Source of the DNA: Rhodobacterales bacterium RIFCSPHIGHO2_02_FULL_62_130
GTDB taxonomy: Bacteria > Pseudomonadota > Alphaproteobacteria > Rhodobacterales > Rhodobacteraceae
Direction of reading: 5' to 3'
Length of the DNA: 64,000 bases
NCBI GenBank assembly: GCA_001828855.1
Contig: MHZT01000048.1
Location: 186,001-250,000 of the forward strand
The notes beneath the pieces are model-generated. The model saw only the letters and a list, made by a program, of their open reading frames with translations. It did not search any database and was not told the DNA's origin. The position numbers and the translations under genes were made by a program. Each line of letters starts with the position of its first letter. Position 1 is the stretch's first letter. This document shows positions 54,520 to 63,195 of this stretch, piece after piece.

Positions 54520-55041
54520 TCACGGCAGGGTTGCCAGATAGGCGATCACATTGGCGCGGTCTTCCACCTTGGCCAGACCGGCGAAGGACATCTTGGTGCC
54601 GGGAACGGCGGCCTTGGGATTTTCAAGGAAGGCATTCAGGGCATCGGGTGTCCACGGATCGGTGACCGACTTCATGCCATCCGAATAGCCAAAGCCTGCA
54701 ACACCGGCACGGGCGCGGTTCACAACGCCGTTCAGATGCGGGCCAGTGCCGTCTGCACCATCAACCTTGTGGCAGGCCTTGCACTTGCCAAAGACCTTTT
54801 CGCCAGCGGCGGCATCGGCGGCGGCGTAAACCTCGCCGAACACGGGGCCAGCCTCGGCGGCTTCGGTCGGAGCGGCCTCACCGGTTTCGATGGTATAGGC
54901 CTGCGCCACCTCTTCACCGCCATGCCCTGCGGGCGCGCCGGTGTGATACAGGGTCTCGGCGGCCCAAGCCCCGAACAGATAGACCAGAAGCGATCCACAA
55001 ACGGCGCCGGTCACCTTGGTCAAAGTCATCGTGTCGAACAT
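54520..55041 (-). CDS. cycM: membrane-anchored class I cytochrome c (c552/CycM type)
   Basis: A 173-residue cytochrome. An uncleaved N-terminal anchor ([29 protein letters not shown]) is followed by an Ala/Glu-rich linker (45-78) and a haem domain with C87-x2-C90-H91 (CKACH) and the Met ligand in [10 protein letters not shown] near residue 149. This matches Paracoccus CycM and Rhodobacter cytochrome c-y, which carry electrons from the bc1 complex to terminal oxidases. It has its own terminator and is divergent from pheA. Confidence 0.94.
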   Translation of the reverse strand: MFDTMTLTKVTGAVCGSLLVYLFGAWAAETLYHTGAPAGHGGEEVAQAYTIETGEAAPTEAAEAGPVFGEVYAAADAAAGEKVFGKCKACHKVDGADGTGPHLNGVVNRARAGVAGFGYSDGMKSVTDPWTPDALNAFLENPKAAVPGTKMSFAGLAKVEDRANVIAYLATLP

Positions 55042-55139
55042 GTCGTGCCTTCCTTACGGCTGGTTTGGCCGGGACTTGGTTTGCGCCGTATCTACCCGCT
55101 TCCCCCGCCCTCTTTCAAGGTGTAGTAGCGCGACCAATC

Positions 55140-55159
55140 GCCCGAATGTCGGGCTTTTT
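55140..55159 (+). terminator. terminator-like hairpin in the pheA leader
   Basis: GCCCGA (55140-55145), ATG, TCGGGC (55149-55154), then TTTTT (55155-55159). It ends 18 bases before the pheA ATG, and the pheA ribosome site GGAG (55165) follows it. It could be an attenuator of pheA. No Phe-rich leader peptide was found, so the control, if any, is not the E. coli type. Confidence 0.45.
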
Positions 55160-55177
55160 GCGACGGAGTATGTCGAA

Positions 55178-56008
55178 ATGTCTGGCCGCATCGCTTTTCA
55201 GGGTGAACTTGGCGCTTATTCGCATCAGGCTTGCCGTCAGGCGCGCCCCGAAATGGAGGCGGTTCCCTGCGCGACCTTCGAAGAAGTGATCGACCGCACC
55301 CGGTCGGGCGATGTCGATCTGGGCATGTTGGCGGTGGAAAATTCCACCTATGGCCGGGTTGCGGATGTGCATCGGTTGTTGCCGCAAAGCGGGCTGCATA
55401 TCATCGACGAGGCCTTTGTGCGGGTGCATATCAACCTGCTGGCGGTGAAGGGGACCACGCTGGATCAGGTGCGACGGGTGCGCTGCATGTCGATCCTGCT
55501 GGGCCAGTGCGGCACATTCCTGAAGGACCACAACCTTGCCACGCTGAACTGGACCGACAACGCCGCCGCCGCCCGCGATGTGGCGGCGCTGGGTGATCCG
55601 GCCGAGGCTGCGCTGGCCAGCGAGTTGGCCGGTGAGATCTACGGGCTGGACGTGCTGGCGCGTGAGATCGAGGACCAGTCGAACAACACCACACGCTTTC
55701 TGGTGATGTCGCGCGATCCCGACCACCGCCGCCGCGCCGATCACATGATGACCACCTTCACCTTCCGCGTCCGCAACATTCCGGCGGCGCTGTATAAGGC
55801 GATGGGCGGCTTTGCCACCAATGGCGTGAACATGACCAAGCTGGAAAGCTATATGGTCGGCGGGTCTTTCACCGCGACCGAGTTTTATGCCGACATCGAA
55901 GGCCATCCCGACGATGCCAACGTGAAACTGGCGCTGGACGAGTTGGCCTATTTCACCAGTCAGGTAGAGATTCTGGGGGTCTACCCCGCCGACCGGCGGC
56001 GGGGGTAA
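55178..56008 (+). CDS. pheA: prephenate dehydratase
   Basis: A 276-residue monofunctional prephenate dehydratase (no chorismate mutase domain), making phenylpyruvate for phenylalanine synthesis. FQGELGAYSHQA starts the catalytic part. The catalytic TRF is in SNNTTRFLVMS, and a C-terminal ACT domain (FTFRVRNIPAALYKAMGGFATNGVNMTKLESYMVGG) should bind phenylalanine for feedback inhibition, with ESYM where E. coli has ESRP. The ATG at 55178 is chosen over upstream in-frame codons because it has GGAG and fits the family. Confidence 0.94.
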   Translation: MSGRIAFQGELGAYSHQACRQARPEMEAVPCATFEEVIDRTRSGDVDLGMLAVENSTYGRVADVHRLLPQSGLHIIDEAFVRVHINLLAVKGTTLDQVRRVRCMSILLGQCGTFLKDHNLATLNWTDNAAAARDVAALGDPAEAALASELAGEIYGLDVLAREIEDQSNNTTRFLVMSRDPDHRRRADHMMTTFTFRVRNIPAALYKAMGGFATNGVNMTKLESYMVGGSFTATEFYADIEGHPDDANVKLALDELAYFTSQVEILGVYPADRRRG

Positions 56009-56014
56009 CCGGCG

Positions 56015-56488
56015 CTAGGCGCGGCGCACACCGCGAAAGCGTTGTTCGATATCATGCGCCATATGCGCGACGCGCTGGTCAAAGCTGCGGTCCACCCGCG
56101 CCCGCGCCAGCCGCAGCGATTGCAGGAACAGCCGCGCGCCCAAGGTTTTGGGCGTCACCTCCATTGTGATCAGCAGTCGCGTGCGCTTGGCCGACATTTC
56201 CAGCAACTCGATACGGGCCAGTGCCTCGATCGTGGTGGCATGTCCGGCAAAGGCCAGATGCAGCGGGGCGTCCCATTCTGTCAGGGTGACGGCGATGTTC
56301 CGCTCTTTGCCGCGATAGTTGAATTTCGAAGCCCAAGCCATGCCCGCTGCGGGTTGGCGCAGGGTATCGGTGCGGTTGACCTCGGCCCCGCGCCGCATCG
56401 CCGCGCGCTCCCACATGCCGAAATCGGTCAGGGTCTGGTGGACAAAGACAAGCGGTGCCTCGATGTCCTGTTTCGTGCTGAACTTCAT
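56015..56488 (-). CDS. SRPBCC family protein
   Basis: A 157-residue protein with a START/Bet v 1-like fold pattern: MKFSTKQDIEAPLVFVHQTLTDFGMWERAAMRRGAEV, then MAWASKFNYRGKERNIAVTLTEWDAPLHLAFAG and a long C-terminal helix. These proteins bind hydrophobic ligands, but no substrate is known here. It is convergent with pheA, whose stop is only 6 bases away, and lies downstream of nudC on the same strand. Confidence 0.82.
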   Translation of the reverse strand: MKFSTKQDIEAPLVFVHQTLTDFGMWERAAMRRGAEVNRTDTLRQPAAGMAWASKFNYRGKERNIAVTLTEWDAPLHLAFAGHATTIEALARIELLEMSAKRTRLLITMEVTPKTLGARLFLQSLRLARARVDRSFDQRVAHMAHDIEQRFRGVRRA

Positions 56489-56567
56489 GCCGCGTCTATC
56501 CTATGACGTCTAAAGCTGTCCCAAGCCGACAACTGCGGCCCCCACGACCAGCGCGGGGAATCTGGCC

Positions 56568-57515
56568 TTAATCCAGCCGGTCCGCAAGCCAGTTGGAGAT
56601 CAGGAAATGCGCGATGGCACCTTTTCTTCCGGCTTTGATCTGCGGGTGCTGGCCGGCAAGAACCGTCACCATGTCTTCCCGGTTGATCCAGAGCGCATCC
56701 TGCAATTCGGCGGGGTCGATGGTGATCTGGTCGCTGGTGGCCTCGGCGATGCAGCCGAACATCAGCGAGGCCGGAAAGGCCCAAGGCTGGCTGGCCAGAT
56801 AGCGCACGGCCCCGATCCTGACACCGGTTTCCTCGACCACCTCGCGGCGCACGGCGGCCTCAAGTGTTTCGCCGGGTTCGACAAATCCGGCCAGCAGGGA
56901 ATACATGCCTTCGGGCCAGACCGCATTGCGCCCGATCAGCAGCCGGTTGCCGCGTGTGACCAGCATGATGACAACCGGATCGGTGCGCGGGAAATGCTGC
57001 GCCCCGCAGGCGGGGCAAGACCGCTGCCAGCCCGCCTGCACCATATCGGATTTCTGCCCGCAGGCCGCGCAAAAGCCGTGGCAGTGGTGCCAATGCAGCA
57101 CGGCCTTGGCGGTCGCGGCCAGTTCGGCATCCCGCGGCGAAAGCAGGGCCATGACATTGCGAAGGTCTTGGAACGCATGGTGCGCGGGCAGGGCAGGGTG
57201 GGTTTGCAGATTGGGGTCAAGAAAACCCGAAGCCTCGGCAATCGGCTCATCCGGCGACCAGTGCGAGATGTCTTGGGTGAAGCGGGGTTGCCCGTCGTCC
57301 AATCCCAGAAACACGGCAGGACCGGCACCTTGCAGAACCGGACTGTCGGCCGCCAGCCAGACCAGCGCCGCGCTGTCCACCAGCGGCTTGCCCCGCCACA
57401 GTGGCAGCACGGTCCCTTCTGCCAAGAGGGTTGCGATGCGCGCGCCATCGCCACGCAAGGCTGCCACACGGTCCAGCCCTGATCCGCCAAAGGTCACGTC
57501 TTCCGCCTGCCGCAC
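56568..57515 (-). CDS. nudC: NAD(H) pyrophosphatase NudC
   Basis: A 315-residue Nudix enzyme that hydrolyses NADH and can remove NAD caps from RNA. The zinc ribbon CHGFCAACGQKSDMVQAGW...CPACG precedes the Nudix box GFVEPGETLEAAVRREVVEETGV, and the NudC-type SQPWAFPASLMFG follows it. Start codon GTG at 57515, with GAGGG upstream. It is encoded divergently from the nucleotidase gene. Confidence 0.94.
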   Translation of the reverse strand: MRQAEDVTFGGSGLDRVAALRGDGARIATLLAEGTVLPLWRGKPLVDSAALVWLAADSPVLQGAGPAVFLGLDDGQPRFTQDISHWSPDEPIAEASGFLDPNLQTHPALPAHHAFQDLRNVMALLSPRDAELAATAKAVLHWHHCHGFCAACGQKSDMVQAGWQRSCPACGAQHFPRTDPVVIMLVTRGNRLLIGRNAVWPEGMYSLLAGFVEPGETLEAAVRREVVEETGVRIGAVRYLASQPWAFPASLMFGCIAEATSDQITIDPAELQDALWINREDMVTVLAGQHPQIKAGRKGAIAHFLISNWLADRLD

Positions 57516-57778
57516 GCTGCCCTCGCTTGGTTCTTTTGACCCGACCTACATGCCACGTCGTATCCTTGGGGGCAAACCCTTGCACAGCGAAGGATTTTTG
57601 CAACTTAAACGGGAAATTGTGCGGGCCTGCCGTGCGGGTTGCTTTATTTATGCGCGATGAGCTGAGACACAGAACAGGCAAGACCGGGGCCGGATTGGCG
57701 GGCAAGGGCCGGCGGGCAATGGGAGGTCCGAAAATTCGAGATGAAGCCGCCATTGTGGCCCTTGGCCTTCCGTCAGAG

Positions 57779-59647
57779 ATGGCCGTGTCCACCATGCCTT
57801 TAACGGGGCCGCCGGTAACCCTGTGTCTGCGGGTGCTGGCAACATCGGATTTGCACGCACATATCCTGCCTTGGGATTATCACGCAGACCGCCCTTCGGA
57901 CACGCGCGGCCTGTCGCGGGTGGCGGGGCTGATCGAGATTGCACGGGCCAAGGCGGGCAATGTGCTTTTGCTGGACAATGGCGATTTCCTGCATGGCAGC
58001 CCGCTGGGGGATTTCGTGGTTCAGGCCGTGCCAAGGCCCGATCATCCGATGATTACGGCGATGAACCGGCTGGGCTATGACGCGGCAACCTTGGGCAACC
58101 ATGAATTCAGCCACGGCATTGACCTGCTGTGCCAAAGCCTTGGGGCTGCGCAATTTCCGGTCGTCTCCGCCAATTTGCGCCATCACGGCGAAGAGCGGTT
58201 CTTCCTGCCGCCCTATGCCATTCTGGACCGGAAAATGGCCGACACCTCTGGCACGCCGCACCCGTTGCGGATCGGTGTCATCGGGTTCCTGCCACCGCAA
58301 ACGGTGATCTGGGAGCGGGCGCATCTGCAAGGGCGACTCGAAGCGCAGGATATCGTCAACACGGCCAAGGCCCTTGTGCCGGAACTGCGGGCGCAGGGGG
58401 TTGATCTGGTCATCGCCCTTTCACATTCGGGGATCGGCACGGGCGACGATTCGGGGGGGGATGAAAACGCCTCATTGGCCTTGGCTGCGGTCGAGGGCAT
58501 CGATGCAGTGATCGCCGGGCATACGCATGAGGTATTTCCGATCAACTCCGGTGCTGCGGCGCTGCATGGCCGACCGGCGGTGATGCCGGGTTTCTTCGGC
58601 TCGCATCTTGGGGTGATTGATCTGACGCTTGAAAAGAGCGGCGCTGCCGGTTGGCAAGTCGTGGCACATCGTGCCGAGGCGCGGCCCATCGCGGGGCGGG
58701 ATGCGGTTTCGGGGCAAGCTGTGGCTTTGGTGGGTGGCCAGCCCGAGATCGAGGATCTCGCAGCCCCGTTGCATGCGGCCCTGAAGGCGCAGGGGGATCG
58801 TGTGGTCGGGCAGACCCTGTTCCCTTTGCACAGCTATCTTGCCCTTGTTACCGAAAGCAGCGCCCTGCGACTGGTGGCCGAAGCGCAGGCCGATCATCTG
58901 CGCCTGTCGCTGCAAGGCACCACGCTTGGCGATCTGCCGCTGGTATCGGCCGTGGCCCCCTTCAAGGCGGGCGGTCGCGGCGGGCCAGAGAATTACACCG
59001 ATATTCCGGCGGGTTCTGTGACAGAACGCCATGTCGCGGATCTGTACCTGCACCCCAACCGGCTGGTCGCCTTGCGTGTGACGGGGCAGGATCTGGCCGA
59101 TTGGCTGGAGCGTTCGGTCAGCCTCTTTCACCAGATTGCACCGGGGGCGCGGGATGCCGATCTGGTTGATCCCGATTTCCCCAGTTTCAATTTCGATATG
59201 ATCTATGGCCTTGGCTATCAGATCGACCTGTCACAACCGGCGCGGTTCGAGGCCAAGGGAAGGCTGGTCAATCCGGCGGCGCGACGGATCGTCGGTCTGT
59301 GCCACCAGGGCAAGCCCGTCGATCCGAAAGCCAGCTTTCTGCTTGCGACCAACAGCTATCGTGTCAGTGGCGGTGCAGGTTTTCCCGCCTGCACCTCTGG
59401 CCCGCCCGCCTATAGCAGCGCCCAGTCCATCAGTGATATCTTGCGGGGTTATGTGGCGCGCAAGGGCAGCATCCGCATAAATCCCATGGCTCCGCCACAA
59501 TGGAAACTTGCCGCGCTGCATGGCACATCGGCGATCTTGCGTGCCGCACCGGCCGCCGCGCGCCATCTGGCCGAAGTGGCGGCCCTGCACCCCGAACCGC
59601 TGGACCTGCAAGCCGACGGGTATCAGCGCTTTCGCCTGCACCTGTGA
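57779..59647 (+). CDS. 5'-nucleotidase / 2',3'-cyclic-nucleotide phosphodiesterase family protein
   Basis: A 622-residue two-domain metallophosphoesterase. The N-domain has VLATSDLHAHILPWDY, LLDNGDFLHGSPLGD, TLGNHEFSHG and IAGHTHEVFP; the C-domain has the nucleotide-binding YTDIPAGSVTERHVADLY and LVALRVTGQDLADWLERS. Family members (CpdB, UshA) are usually exported, but I see no signal peptide from any plausible start. Starts at 57650, 57719, 57779 or 57794 are all possible; I chose 57779 because homology begins shortly after. A HAD phosphatase gene follows, 54 bases downstream. Confidence 0.87.
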   Translation: MAVSTMPLTGPPVTLCLRVLATSDLHAHILPWDYHADRPSDTRGLSRVAGLIEIARAKAGNVLLLDNGDFLHGSPLGDFVVQAVPRPDHPMITAMNRLGYDAATLGNHEFSHGIDLLCQSLGAAQFPVVSANLRHHGEERFFLPPYAILDRKMADTSGTPHPLRIGVIGFLPPQTVIWERAHLQGRLEAQDIVNTAKALVPELRAQGVDLVIALSHSGIGTGDDSGGDENASLALAAVEGIDAVIAGHTHEVFPINSGAAALHGRPAVMPGFFGSHLGVIDLTLEKSGAAGWQVVAHRAEARPIAGRDAVSGQAVALVGGQPEIEDLAAPLHAALKAQGDRVVGQTLFPLHSYLALVTESSALRLVAEAQADHLRLSLQGTTLGDLPLVSAVAPFKAGGRGGPENYTDIPAGSVTERHVADLYLHPNRLVALRVTGQDLADWLERSVSLFHQIAPGARDADLVDPDFPSFNFDMIYGLGYQIDLSQPARFEAKGRLVNPAARRIVGLCHQGKPVDPKASFLLATNSYRVSGGAGFPACTSGPPAYSSAQSISDILRGYVARKGSIRINPMAPPQWKLAALHGTSAILRAAPAAARHLAEVAALHPEPLDLQADGYQRFRLHL

Positions 59648-59701
59648 TCGGCTATCAGCACCCGACCGGTGGCCGTCCGGTCGATCTGCGCGGGAAACAC
59701 G

Positions 59702-60334
59702 ATGTTTGATGCCATTCTCTTTGATCTGGACGGCACGCTTGTCGATACGGAAAGCCTTGCGCTGGCGGCGGGCCTTGTGGCCTTCGAGGCTCTTGGCCAT
59801 CCTGTCACCGCAGACTTTCTGCACCAACTGGTCGGGATCGATCTGCCCACCGCAGGGGGGATCATCGGCGCGGCGCTGCCCAAGCTGAACCAGCAAGACC
59901 TGCATCCGATGTGGCAGGCGGGCTTTCTGGCGGCAATGGACGCACAGGGCCTGCCGCTGAAAGCAGGGGTGGCCGAGTTGATCGGTGCCAGATTGCACCC
60001 CATGGCGATCGTCACCTCGTCCAGCCGCACAGAAGCCCGGCGCAAACTTTCCAAAGCGGGCATTGCCGACGCCTTCGAACTTGTGATCACTCTGGATGAC
60101 GTCATCGCCCCCAAACCGGCCCCCGATCCCTACCTGCTGGCGGCCAGACGACTGGGCGTTGCGCCTGCGCGCTGTCTGGTGTTCGAGGACAGTGAAACCG
60201 GAGCCGAGGCCGCATTCCGCGCCGGCTGTCGCGTGGTGCAGGTGCCGGATGTCGTCCCAAGCACAGGCCGGTGGGCGCACCACCTTGCCCCTGACATGCT
60301 GAGCGGCGCCCGTGCCGCAGGCCTGCTGCGCTAA
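59702..60334 (+). CDS. HAD family hydrolase (beta-phosphoglucomutase-like phosphatase)
   Basis: A 210-residue HAD IA phosphatase. Motif I is DLDGTLVDTE (nucleophile and acid/base Asp), motif II VTSSSR, motif III KPAPDPYLLAARRLGV with Lys, and motif IV VFEDSETGAEAA. The C1 cap is the small helical type. The substrate is probably a sugar phosphate or phosphoglycolate-like compound and cannot be read. The ATG at 59702 starts the family-typical MFDAILFDLDGT. It lies 54 bases after the nucleotidase gene, perhaps in one operon. Confidence 0.9.
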   Translation: MFDAILFDLDGTLVDTESLALAAGLVAFEALGHPVTADFLHQLVGIDLPTAGGIIGAALPKLNQQDLHPMWQAGFLAAMDAQGLPLKAGVAELIGARLHPMAIVTSSSRTEARRKLSKAGIADAFELVITLDDVIAPKPAPDPYLLAARRLGVAPARCLVFEDSETGAEAAFRAGCRVVQVPDVVPSTGRWAHHLAPDMLSGARAAGLLR

Positions 60335-60340
60335 CCCCAA

Positions 60341-60503
60341 GGTGCGTGAAATCACGCACCCTACCCCTTGTGTTGTGGGTTCCGCCCATCCTCTTTGCAC
60401 AAATATCCCCGCCGGAGGCACCCTGCATTTCGGTCAGGTGCCTCCGGCGGGAGTATTTGAACCAAGGTGAATGCAGGGGGTAGGGTGCGTGATTTCACGC
60501 ACC
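60341..60503. repeat. composite inverted repeat cluster (two palindromes, two boxes)
   Basis: The order is palindrome GGTGCGTGA/TCACGCACC (60341-60360), an inverted box (60387-60422), a direct box (60438-60470), and a second palindrome of the same sequence (60484-60503). The whole 163 bases therefore reads nearly the same from both ends. It fills most of the gap between the HAD and denD-like genes. Confidence 0.85.
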
Positions 60504-60592
60504 TTTCGTTCGAGCTGCCGTCTTTGGTCTTTTGAAACGCGTTTCTGCTGTGTTCTGATGGCCGCAAGGCAGGGCTTTGGAACGGGGGAATG

Positions 60593-61558
60593 ATGCGGAT
60601 TTTGATCACGGGTGCGGCTGGCATGATCGGGGCCAAGCTGGTGGCGCGGTTGCTGGCCGACGGGCAGTTGGGGGGCAAGGCGATTGCGGGGCTGATCTTG
60701 CATGATCTTGTGGCCCCGTTGCCTTTGCCCTCGGTTATTCCGGTGGTTTGTCTGGCGGGCGATCTGGCGGCGCGGGGGGCCAGCGAGGCATTGGTCGCGC
60801 ATCGCCCGGATGTGATCTTCCATTTGGCGGGCGTTGTCTCGGGGGAGGCCGAGGCAAATTTCGAGCTTGGGTACAGCGTCAATCTGGATGGCACCCGTGC
60901 GTTGTTCGAGGCAATCCGGAGCGCGGGCTATGGGCCGCGGGTGGTCTATGCCTCGACCACTGCGGTTTTTGGCGGGCCGTTTCCGGAGGTCATCCCCGAT
61001 GATTTCGCGCCGACGCCGCAGTCCTCTTATGGCACGCAAAAGCTGATGGGGGAGGCGCTTTTGGCGGATTACACGCGGCGCGGGGTTATGGACGGGGTTG
61101 GACTGCGCCTGCCGACCATATGTGTGCGGCCCGGCAAGGCGAACCGTGCGGCGTCGAGTTTCTTTTCTGGCATCATCCGCGAGCCGCTGAACGGGCTTGT
61201 GGCCAATCTGCCGGTTGCGCGCGATTGGGTGCATACAATGGCCAGCCCGCGCGCGGCGGTGGGGTTTTTCCTGCATGCGGCGGTGATGGACACCGCCCGC
61301 ATCGGGCATCGGCGCAGTCTGACGCTGCCGGGGGTTGCGGTGACGGTGGCCGAGCAGATTGCGGCCCTGACCCGCGTGGCGGGGCCAAAGGTGGCGTCGC
61401 TGATCGTGGAGGCACCGGACCCGGCTGTCTGGGCCATTGTGCAGACTTGGCCGCGCCGCTTTGCCGCCAGCCGCGCGCGGGAACTGGGATTTATGGCCGA
61501 GACCGATTTTGACCAGATCATTCAGGCCTATATCGAGGATGATCTGCGGCGCGGGTGA
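60593..61558 (+). CDS. denD: NAD-dependent epimerase/dehydratase family protein (D-erythronate dehydrogenase-like)
   Basis: A 321-residue extended short-chain dehydrogenase. GAAGMIG is the NAD motif, HLAGVVSGEAEANFELGYSVNLDGTRALFEAIR and the catalytic SSYGTQK (YxxxK) follow, then RLPTICVRPGKANRAASSFFSGIIREPLNG, which is characteristic of DenD. DenD oxidises D-erythronate at C2. The kinase and aldolase partners of that pathway are not next to it, so the symbol is likely but not proven. I chose ATG 60593 over 60590 for spacing to GGGGG. Confidence 0.85.
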   Translation: MRILITGAAGMIGAKLVARLLADGQLGGKAIAGLILHDLVAPLPLPSVIPVVCLAGDLAARGASEALVAHRPDVIFHLAGVVSGEAEANFELGYSVNLDGTRALFEAIRSAGYGPRVVYASTTAVFGGPFPEVIPDDFAPTPQSSYGTQKLMGEALLADYTRRGVMDGVGLRLPTICVRPGKANRAASSFFSGIIREPLNGLVANLPVARDWVHTMASPRAAVGFFLHAAVMDTARIGHRRSLTLPGVAVTVAEQIAALTRVAGPKVASLIVEAPDPAVWAIVQTWPRRFAASRARELGFMAETDFDQIIQAYIEDDLRRG

Positions 61559-61580
61559 AAATGGCTGTGCTGAAAGAAAG

Positions 61581-61655
61581 GCGGGGGTTTCACACCCCCG
61601 CGCCGGATTGTGCCAATCCGGCTTTCCCCGTGGGATATTTGGGCAAAGAGGATGG
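61581..61655 (+). repeat. three-part intergenic element, copy D
   Basis: Part 1 is GCGGGGG (61581), TTTCACA, CCCCCGC (to 61601). Part 2 is a palindrome with arms GCCGGATTG (61602-61610) and CAATCCGGC (61614-61622). Part 3 is the box CCCCGTGGGATATTTG, GGCAAAGAGGATGG (61626-61655). It begins 22 bases after the denD-like stop in the same orientation. Parts 1 and 3 nearly equal those of copy B while part 2 is unrelated. Confidence 0.88.
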
Positions 61656-61708
61656 GGAAACCGGCGCTTTTTGCCGTAGGTGGCGGGGTGGGGCTGTTTG
61701 ATGCGGCC

Positions 61709-61737
61709 TTGCGAATCCGCTGTGGCCCCCCTATATG
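61709..61737 (+). promoter_or_regulatory. promoter of the SRP RNA gene
   Basis: TTGCGA (61709-61714) and TATATG (61732-61737) are separated by 17 bases and end just before the predicted RNA start. This fits a housekeeping sigma-70-type promoter. Confidence 0.6.
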
Positions 61738-61740
61738 GAC

Positions 61741-61841
61741 GCTTGAGAGGTTGGCGCGGGTGAGCGCCTCGCCAACTCGGTCAGGTCCGGAAGGAAGCAG
61801 CCGTAACGAGCCCCGCTTGGGTCGTTGTCAGCCTCTCACCC
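61741..61841 (+). ncRNA. ffs: signal recognition particle RNA (4.5S type)
   Basis: The Ffh-binding domain core GGTCAGGTCCGGAAGGAAGC at 61779-61798 is the universal SRP RNA signature. GAGAGGTTGGC (61745-61755) pairs with GTCAGCCTCTC (61827-61837), closing a hairpin of the size of the small bacterial SRP RNA. The ends are estimated within a few bases. The RNA scaffolds Ffh for co-translational membrane targeting. The 61559-61929 gap holds repeat copy D, this promoter and RNA, and the leader of the next gene. Confidence 0.95.
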
Positions 61842-61929
61842 TCTTCCTCCTTTGCCGTTTAGTGCATTTGCATCATAGACAGATGCTGGCGTTTTGCGCT
61901 CCCTTTGGGAAAATCCCAGGGAGGAATTC

Positions 61930-63186
61930 ATGTTTCAACTGAACCGTCGTCGCTTTCTGTTGACCTCGGCCGCGACTGTGGCTGCGGCCTCGATCTCGGC
62001 TCCGGCCTTTGCGGCCGACCCGATCCTGATCGGTGTGCCGACCGCGCAATCGGGGCCGGTGGGGGTGGCCGATCAGGCGGATTGGCTGAACGGTGTCACC
62101 ATGGCCGTCGAGGAGATCAACGCGGCGGGGGGCGTGAACGGGCGGATGCTGGAAACGCGGGTGGTGGATATTGACCTGCTGACGCCGGAAGGCACGGTGG
62201 CCGCGTTCCAAAGCCTGACCGAGCAGGGCGTTCACGCGCTGGCGCATTCCTTTGCGATCATTCCGCAGCCTGCGATGGATGTGGCGGCGGTGACGGGAAC
62301 GCCCTATCTGCATGGCAATACCTCGCAGGCGAGCCTTGATCTGTTCAAATCGGACCCGCAGAAATACCGCAACATCTTTCAGGTCGATGTGGCAGAGACG
62401 TGGTATGGTGCGGGGCTGGTGCGCTATATCTCGGACGCCAAGGCGGCGGGTTGGGCGCCCAAGAACAACCGCGTCCATATCGTGCAAGAGCAGATCGGCT
62501 ATACGCAGGTGATCTCGAAGGCCACGCAGGATGCGATTGCGGCCTCGGGTGGGGAATGGGAGGTGGGGCAGATCACCGATATCCAGTTCCCCGTGCAGGA
62601 TTGGTCGCCCGTCATTCAGGCGCTGAAAGAGCAGGATGCGGGCGTCATCATGATCGACCACTGGGTTGCGGCCGAGTTGGCGTCTTTTGCCAATGCCTAT
62701 GTGCTGGACCCTGTGCCGGGCGCGCTGGTCTATCTGCAATATGGCCCGTCGCAGCCCGAGTTCCTTGATCTGGCAGCAGAAAATGCCGAAGGGTTTATCT
62801 GGGGTTCGGTGATTGGCACCTATGCCGATGAAAAGGGTGCGGCCTTCCGCGCGGCCTATCAGGAGAAATTCCCCGGCACGATGGGGATGGTTTACACGGG
62901 GTCGGGCTATGACACCGTGCATATTCTGGCGCAGGTCTGGGCCACGGTGGACCCGTCCGAATTTGATGCGGTGGGCGCGGCGATCAAAGCGATCACGTAT
63001 CGCGGGGTTTGCGGCACTTATACTTTCGCCAATGATACCAACTCTGGCACCTCTTACCCCAACCAGACCGATGATCCCGAGGCAGGTCAGGCCCATCTGA
63101 TTTTTCAGGTGCAGGATGGCGCGCACAAGATCATCGCGCCTGCCGCCTTTGCCGAGGCCGCATTCCGCCCCGCGCCCTGGATGTAA
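61930..63186 (+). CDS. ABC transporter substrate-binding protein, branched-chain amino acid/urea type, Tat signal
   Basis: A 418-residue periplasmic binding protein of the LivJ/UrtA superfamily. The N-terminus RRRFLLTSAATVAAASISAPAFA is a twin-arginine signal cut before ADPI. The mature part has PTAQSGPVGVADQADWLNGVTMAVEEINAAGGVNGR, FAIIPQPAMDVAAVTGTPYLHGNTSQ and WVAAELASFANAYV. GGGAGGAA precedes the ATG at 61930. ATPase genes follow directly. The ligand may be an amide, urea or amino acid; the sequence does not settle it. Confidence 0.9.
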   Translation: MFQLNRRRFLLTSAATVAAASISAPAFAADPILIGVPTAQSGPVGVADQADWLNGVTMAVEEINAAGGVNGRMLETRVVDIDLLTPEGTVAAFQSLTEQGVHALAHSFAIIPQPAMDVAAVTGTPYLHGNTSQASLDLFKSDPQKYRNIFQVDVAETWYGAGLVRYISDAKAAGWAPKNNRVHIVQEQIGYTQVISKATQDAIAASGGEWEVGQITDIQFPVQDWSPVIQALKEQDAGVIMIDHWVAAELASFANAYVLDPVPGALVYLQYGPSQPEFLDLAAENAEGFIWGSVIGTYADEKGAAFRAAYQEKFPGTMGMVYTGSGYDTVHILAQVWATVDPSEFDAVGAAIKAITYRGVCGTYTFANDTNSGTSYPNQTDDPEAGQAHLIFQVQDGAHKIIAPAAFAEAAFRPAPWM

Positions 63187-63195
63187 GCGCGCAGC

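Noticed and set aside
55016-55177. Phe-rich leader peptide for pheA attenuation
   Set aside because: Reading frames upstream of the hairpin contain no run of phenylalanine codons, and one frame runs straight into pheA without a stop.
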